Source: CAZNQW01 sp964575225 | GTDB lineage: Bacteria > Chloroflexota > Anaerolineae > JAAYZQ01 | Assembly (NCBI GenBank): GCA_964575225.1 | Contig: CAZNQW010000030.1 | Location: 1 to 24,413, forward strand | Direction of reading: 5' to 3' | DNA: 24,413 nt | Part shown: positions 20,818-24,413 of the stretch, piece after piece | How the letters are laid out: every line of letters starts with the position of its first letter | Numbering within the stretch: position 1 is the first letter of the stretch | Made by a program: the position numbers and the translations under genes | The notes under the pieces: generated by a model | Told to the model about the DNA's origin: nothing | The model's database searches: none | Seen by the model: the letters and a program-made list of their open reading frames with translations, nothing else

Positions 20818-21777
20818 TCAGGGGGCCTTCTGTCCATTGGGAAGGGTCGCACCCTGGAGCGAAAGGGTGTCGGCGAGTTGCTGTTCGGAAATGGTGGCCC
20901 AGCGCAGATTGGCCCCGGCCAGGTTTGCCCGGGTGAGTCTGGAGCCCGAGAGATCGACGCCTGCAAGGTCTGCCCCCGAGAGGTCCGCTTCCAACAGGTT
21001 GTTCCCCCAAAGTCTCGCGCCCTGCAAATTGGCCTTGTTCAACTTGGCGCCACTCAGGTCAGAAAAGGCCAGATTGATCTCGATGAGTTTGGCAGCCGTG
21101 AGGTCGGCGCCCGAAAAGGCCGCCTCGCGCAAAAAGGCATTGCTCAAGTTAGCACCGCCCAAATTGGCCCGCTGGGCCATTGCCCCGGTCAAGTCCGCTT
21201 GCCTCAGGTCGGCCGACCACAGGTCGGCATCGGAAAGATTGGCCTGGCGCAGATCGGCCCATCGCAAAATGGCAGCGGGCAACCGCGCACCCTTTAGGCA
21301 AGCGCCCTGCAGATTGGCGCGGGTCAGGTTGACTCCACAAAGGTCCGAATCGGATAGATCGGCCTGGCTCAGGTCACAACCGGCAAGGTCGACGAGGGCG
21401 GTTGTGCCGATCAGCCCAGCGCTGTGCAGGTAGCCTACCACCAGGCGCTTGCGGGCGCCATCGAGATGCTGGAGCACCGTGTGGGTTCGAACCTGGACGA
21501 TCTCGCGTGTCTTGCTGTCGAGTCCAGGCAAGGGTTCAGAAGCGGTCAAGAGGGGAATGGTGTGGCCATCGGCATGGGCCTTGCCCAACATGGCTAGAGT
21601 CCTGGAACGCACCTCCTCGCTCGAATGACCGTTGTCGGATAGCTGGGGTTGAGGGAGATGGGGAAATAGCTTGGACATGCGCTCGAAATAGTCTCGAAGC
21701 GCGGTTTCACGCGAACGCTCCAGTTCCAGGTCTTGCTCTCGTGAATCGCGTTTGGCTCTTGGGCTCAGTAGTGCCAT
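20818..21777 (-). CDS. Pentapeptide-repeat protein
   Basis: The 319-residue protein has a charged helical N-terminus (REQDLELERSRETALRDYFE), a stretch with KTREIVQVRTHTVLQHLDG that recurs in pentapeptide proteins of Chloroflexota and cyanobacteria, and then about 30 A(D/N)LxX repeats (about 132-305: ADLSDSDLCGVNL, ANLQGACLKGA, ADLRQADLTGA and so on). These form a right-handed quadrilateral beta-helix. Some relatives mimic DNA and protect gyrase; most have no known role. There is no membrane segment. ATG 21777 has AAGGAAAG upstream and starts the plausible protein; an ATG at 21873 opens the same frame earlier but the added residues look non-coding. The gene is driven from the promoter at 21988-22016. 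Confidence 0.85.
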   Translation of the reverse strand: MALLSPRAKRDSREQDLELERSRETALRDYFERMSKLFPHLPQPQLSDNGHSSEEVRSRTLAMLGKAHADGHTIPLLTASEPLPGLDSKTREIVQVRTHTVLQHLDGARKRLVVGYLHSAGLIGTTALVDLAGCDLSQADLSDSDLCGVNLTRANLQGACLKGARLPAAILRWADLRQANLSDADLWSADLRQADLTGAMAQRANLGGANLSNAFLREAAFSGADLTAAKLIEINLAFSDLSGAKLNKANLQGARLWGNNLLEADLSGADLAGVDLSGSRLTRANLAGANLRWATISEQQLADTLSLQGATLPNGQKAP

Positions 21778-21987
21778 AGTACGGCTTTCCTTTTTCCCCA
21801 ACCGTGCGTGGTCACATTCAAGGAGGTCCAAACCCTCAGGCCAGACCATCTGTCGGTATAGCGCCCGCGCCATTGGTCACTCGGGCGCAAAACAGAGCAC
21901 CTGGCCTTGTGGTCGCACGATCGCCATCCGTACACTATTGTCTCAGCCCCGATGCTCGCGACTCTATAAGGCCTGTGTGCATCCATA

Positions 21988-22020
21988 ATTATAGCCGAAA
22001 GCGCAGGAATTGGCAATTCC
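21988..22020 (-). promoter_or_regulatory. Promoter of the pentapeptide-repeat gene with palindrome over -35
   Basis: On the minus strand TTGCCA (22016-22011), 17 bases and TATAAT (21993-21988) form a strong promoter. The perfect 15-bp palindrome GGAATTGGCAATTCC (22006-22020) covers the -35 box, as an operator would. Confidence 0.6.
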
Positions 22021-22157
22021 CCGCCAAAGCCTCTTGCCAAGGATCCCAACCTGGAGTAGCTGCCCGCTGCCCACCCCCAGTGGCTGAGCGATGGGCGGGA
22101 TCTAGCCGACCCCGGGGTAGGCCATCTTGAGGTTTGCTGGCAACCCACCCCTCTGTG

Positions 22158-22186
22158 TTGACGCCGGGGCGTTCTTACCCTATAAT
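22158..22186 (+). promoter_or_regulatory. Promoter of the DHA2 exporter gene
   Basis: TTGACG (22158-22163), a 17-base spacer and TATAAT (22181-22186) form a near-consensus promoter, with a leader of about 92 bases before the ATG at 22285. Confidence 0.75.
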
Positions 22187-22284
22187 CAACCTCGTAAATC
22201 GAGCGCCGGTCATCGCCTTGGCCTTGCTTGCCACGAGCGTACACACGGCCACGATTCAGCGACAATTCCAGACCGAGGGGTTTC

Positions 22285-23733
22285 ATGGAACAGCAGCCGG
22301 TGGATTATAGCCGAAAATGGTACATCATGGCTGCCGTGGGCGTGGGCATATTCATGTCCACCATCGACGGCAGCATTGTCAACGTGGCCCTGCCCACGTT
22401 GGTGCGCAGCTTTGACACCCAGTTTGCCATCGTCCAGTGGGTGGTCCTGTCCTATCTCTTGACCCTGACTACGTTAATGCTCAGCATGGGCCGCCTGGGC
22501 GATATGGTGGGCAAAAAGCCGCTCTATATAGCGGGATTCATCATCTTTACCATTGGGTCGCTGTTGTGCGGCCTTGCGCCCAACGTCTACTGGCTGATCG
22601 GGTTTCGGGTGGTGCAGGCCATCGGCTCGGCCATGATGATGGCCCTGGGCATGGCCATTGTCACTGAAGCGTTCCCTCCATCCGAGCGCGGCAAAGCGCT
22701 GGGCATCAGCGGTTCTACGGTGTCGATGGGCATTGTGCTGGGACCGGTATTGGGCGGCTTTTTGATCGGCGCCTTTTCCTGGCATTGGATCTTTTTCGTC
22801 AATCTGCCCATCGGCATTGTGGGTACCTGGATGGTCGCCCGCTTTGTGCCGTCCCTCAAGCCCGCGGGAGGGCAGCGGTTCGACCTGCTGGGCGCGGTCA
22901 CTCTGTGCGCCAGTTTGTTGGCCCTGTTAACTGCCCTGACCTTGGGCCAGCAATCGGGGTTCACGGAACCTCTCACCCTGAGCCTGTTTGCCGCCTGGCT
23001 GGTTCTGCTGGCAGCCTTTGTGGCCATCGAGCTCAAGGTCGAGCAGCCCATGATCGATCTCAATCTGTTTCGGAATCGCCTCTTTAACATCAATCTGATC
23101 ACCGGGTTTGCCACCTTTGTCTCCATGGCAGGCACAACCGTGCTGATGCCTTTTTACCTCGAAAACGTGCTGGGTTACAGCCCTCAGTCTGTGGGCTTTC
23201 TCCTGGCCATCGTGCCCATTGCCGTGGGTATCACGGCTCCCCTTTCAGGCATGCTGTCAGACCGGGTGGGTACACGGCCCATCACCGTGGTGGGTCTACT
23301 GGTCATGCTCCTGGGCTTTTACGCCATCAGCACCCTGAGCCTGGACACCACCGGCATTGGCTATGTGCTGCGGTTCCTGCCCATTGGCCTTGGCATCGGC
23401 ATCTTTCAATCGCCCAACAACAGCGCCGTCATGGGCGCCGTTCCCCGCGAGCGGCTGGGGGTAGCGTCGGGGTTGCTGTCGATTACCCGCACGCTCGGGC
23501 AAACGACCGGCATCGCCGTGTTGGGCGCCCTGTGGGCCAGCCGCGTGGCCTTTCACGCGGGCAATATGCCCACAGGGGGCGCTACCGCGGCGCCTCCGGC
23601 TGCGCAGGTGGCAGCCCTGGGTGATTCCTTTTCCATCACCATGATCCTGCTGGCGTCGGCTCTGGCCCTGGCAACTTGGGCCTTGTGGCAGGAATGGCGC
23701 CGTCGATCGGCCCAGCCAGCCACTGCGGAATGA
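22285..23733 (+). CDS. Major facilitator exporter, DHA2 (EmrB/QacA) family
   Basis: This 482-residue inner-membrane proton-coupled exporter has about 14 hydrophobic segments. Diagnostic features are STIDGSIVNVALPTL in helix 1 (Asp28, motif D1), motif A GRLGDMVGKKPLY (about 69-81), and motif C VSMGIVLGPVLGGFL in helix 5 followed by WHWIFFVNLPIG. These place it with multidrug exporters such as EmrB, QacA and LfrA, though the substrate is unknown. ATG 22285 follows GAGGGG by five bases; the frame is open 57 bases upstream but without a binding site. A MerR/TipA-type regulator lies 165 bases downstream in the same direction, a common pairing with drug exporters. Its stop codon falls inside an 11-bp repeat that flanks a small insert. 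Confidence 0.93.
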   Translation: MEQQPVDYSRKWYIMAAVGVGIFMSTIDGSIVNVALPTLVRSFDTQFAIVQWVVLSYLLTLTTLMLSMGRLGDMVGKKPLYIAGFIIFTIGSLLCGLAPNVYWLIGFRVVQAIGSAMMMALGMAIVTEAFPPSERGKALGISGSTVSMGIVLGPVLGGFLIGAFSWHWIFFVNLPIGIVGTWMVARFVPSLKPAGGQRFDLLGAVTLCASLLALLTALTLGQQSGFTEPLTLSLFAAWLVLLAAFVAIELKVEQPMIDLNLFRNRLFNINLITGFATFVSMAGTTVLMPFYLENVLGYSPQSVGFLLAIVPIAVGITAPLSGMLSDRVGTRPITVVGLLVMLLGFYAISTLSLDTTGIGYVLRFLPIGLGIGIFQSPNNSAVMGAVPRERLGVASGLLSITRTLGQTTGIAVLGALWASRVAFHAGNMPTGGATAAPPAAQVAALGDSFSITMILLASALALATWALWQEWRRRSAQPATAE

Positions 23734-23811
23734 GGGGGTCTCATCCTCCGGGTCCACGTAGCGCCGCCCCCGAGACGGGGACAGTGAGCGTTACCCAGGT
23801 TGCGGAATGAG
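23724..23811. repeat. 66-bp insert between 11-bp direct repeats, with shared GC palindrome
   Basis: TGCGGAATGAG occurs at 23724-23734 and 23801-23811, flanking 66 bp at the end of the exporter gene. Inside, GCCGCCCCCGAGACGGGG (23763-23780) is identical to the reverse complement of 12081-12098 in the MITE hairpin. No terminal inverted repeats are seen. It may be a small REP-like or decayed element. Confidence 0.45.
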
Positions 23812-23849
23812 AAAATCGGGCAAAATCCTGGATCAGGGCAAATTGCCTC

Positions 23850-23880
23850 TTGACACTGACGCTACGTCATAGTGTATACT
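23850..23880 (+). promoter_or_regulatory. MerR-type promoter with 19-bp spacer and central dyad
   Basis: TTGACA (23850-23855) and TATACT (23875-23880) are both near consensus but separated by 19 bp, two more than normal. The dyad TGACG-N3-CGTCA (23857-23869) lies in the spacer. This is the classic promoter that MerR-family activators untwist, so the regulator downstream should control itself. Confidence 0.88.
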
Positions 23881-23898
23881 GAGGCCAGGAGGACAAGG

Positions 23899-24413
23899 GT
23901 GAAAGCCTACACGGTACGTCAACTGGCCCGAATGGCCGGCGTAAGCGTCCGGACGCTGCACCACTATGACCATATCGGTCTCCTGAAACCGTCAGCCCGA
24001 ACCGCGGCGGGCTATCGGCAGTATCGGGAGCCCGAACTCTTGCGCTTGCAGCAGATCCTATTCTTCAAGGAGCTGGATGTGCCGCTGGACGAGATCCGGG
24101 GCATTTTGGACGATCCGGCCTTTGACCCGATTCGGGCACTGCAAGACCACCGCCAACGGCTGGAAAAAGAGACCGCCCGGCTGAACCGCCTCCTGAAAAC
24201 CATAGGCAGGACCATTCAACGATTGACAGAGGAGGAACCCCACATGACGTTGACGGATGAAGAACTGTACGAAGGGTTTACGCCCGAGCAGGTCGAACGC
24301 TACAATCGCGAAGCACAGGAAATGTACGATCCCGAGCTGGTGCGCGAATCGTGGAAACGAATCCGCAACATGTCCAAAGAGCAGTGGCAGGCGGTCAAGG
24401 ACGAGGGCGACCA
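23899..24413 (+). CDS. MerR-family regulator with TipAS-like domain, cut by window end
   Basis: GTG 23899, preceded by CCAGGAGG, opens a frame of 171 codons to the window end. Residues 1-70 form a MerR winged helix: YTVRQLARMAGVSVRTLHHY, the wing GYRQYREPELLRLQQILFFK. A dimerisation coiled coil follows (about 80-112, RALQDHRQRLEKETARLNRL). After residue 115 comes a helical region (LTDEELYEGFTPEQVERYNR, then WKRIRNMSKEQWQAVKDEGD) that matches the start of TipAS, the antibiotic-binding domain of TipAL, Mta and SkgA. Such proteins sense cationic or thiopeptide drugs and activate their own gene and exporters (family knowledge). The DHA2 exporter next door is a plausible target, though its promoter has a normal 17-bp spacer. 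No CDS stop is reached. Confidence 0.92.
   Translation, partial: MKAYTVRQLARMAGVSVRTLHHYDHIGLLKPSARTAAGYRQYREPELLRLQQILFFKELDVPLDEIRGILDDPAFDPIRALQDHRQRLEKETARLNRLLKTIGRTIQRLTEEEPHMTLTDEELYEGFTPEQVERYNREAQEMYDPELVRESWKRIRNMSKEQWQAVKDEGD

Larger units (their letters stand above)
21778..22284. other. Divergent intergenic region
   Basis: About 500 bases separate the pentapeptide-repeat gene (minus) from the exporter (plus). They hold a minus promoter at 21988-22016 with an overlapping palindrome, and a plus promoter at 22158-22186. A minus-strand frame here (from 22286) overlaps the repeat-protein gene and resembles nothing. I see no RNA gene. Confidence 0.5.

Noticed and set aside
19693..21297. 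534-codon plus-strand frame opposite the epimerase and pentapeptide-repeat genes
   Set aside because: The minus strand encodes two clear families there. The repetitive plus-strand part simply mirrors the pentapeptide repeats.
21765..22286. 173-codon minus-strand frame upstream of the pentapeptide-repeat gene
   Set aside because: It overlaps the repeat-protein start, both promoters and the exporter start, and shows no family features.
21988..22316. A 13-base repeat, ATTATAGCCGAAA, at 21988 and 22304
   Set aside because: One copy is within exporter coding sequence and the other within a promoter. A 13-mer match is expected by chance in a window of this size.
1..24413. tRNA, rRNA, CRISPR arrays, prophage or toxin-antitoxin genes
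   Set aside because: I found no cloverleaf-like repeats, spaced direct repeats or recognisable genes of these kinds.

Overview
The window looks like a chromosomal segment of a bacterium, most probably a member of the Chloroflexota. That placement is inference: it rests on a lone Flp-type pilin, a cytoplasmic-type pentapeptide-repeat protein with an N-terminal helical segment, an alpha-type glutamine synthetase, a YyaL-family protein and a TruD of mixed affinity in one GC-rich, high-coding-density stretch. Promoters are of the ordinary TTGACA/TATAAT type. I see no rRNA, tRNA, CRISPR array, phage gene or intact insertion sequence.

Left part (1-4159). The first 727 bases are mostly non-coding on the plus strand but hold signals on both strands: the start of a minus-strand gene cut by the window edge, its promoter and a leader with an intrinsic terminator, a TetR-like double palindrome, and a probable 34-residue membrane peptide with its own promoter. 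Then come glutamine synthetase (promoter plus a terminator-like leader hairpin), a stand-alone LON-substrate-binding-domain protein, and the tRNA pseudouridine synthase TruD.

Stress/redox cluster (4160-9388). Two small heat-shock proteins, a 68-residue single-hairpin ferritin-like protein, a Crp/Fnr regulator, a ferritin-like/thioredoxin/YyaL fusion and a two-hairpin rubrerythrin-like protein all run in the same direction. Four ferritin-like hairpins in three proteins share the same ligand spacing (Glu, +30 Glu, +33 His). This is the best candidate for an undescribed functional unit: possibly diiron peroxide or iron handling coupled to a thioredoxin-like module and chaperones, under a Crp-type regulator.

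Central part (9389-15169). An aspartase/fumarase-family lyase and a nitrilase-family amidohydrolase run rightward to a near-perfect bidirectional terminator. Facing them is a solitary Flp pilin gene. Between the pilin promoter and the end of priA sits a MITE-like element of about 154 bp, with inverted termini, two strong internal hairpins and a 10-bp target duplication.

Right part (12203-24413). Minus-strand units are memo-priA, guanylate kinase-rhomboid/TPR (4-base overlap), tmk-darA (c-di-AMP receptor, 1-base gap) and pentapeptide-repeat protein-dipeptide epimerase. Plus-strand units are an FmdB-type zinc-ribbon protein, a DHA2-family drug exporter and a MerR/TipA-type regulator cut by the window end. 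The regulator has a textbook 19-bp-spacer promoter. Between exporter and regulator is a short insert, flanked by an 11-bp direct repeat, that carries the same GC-rich palindrome found in the MITE.
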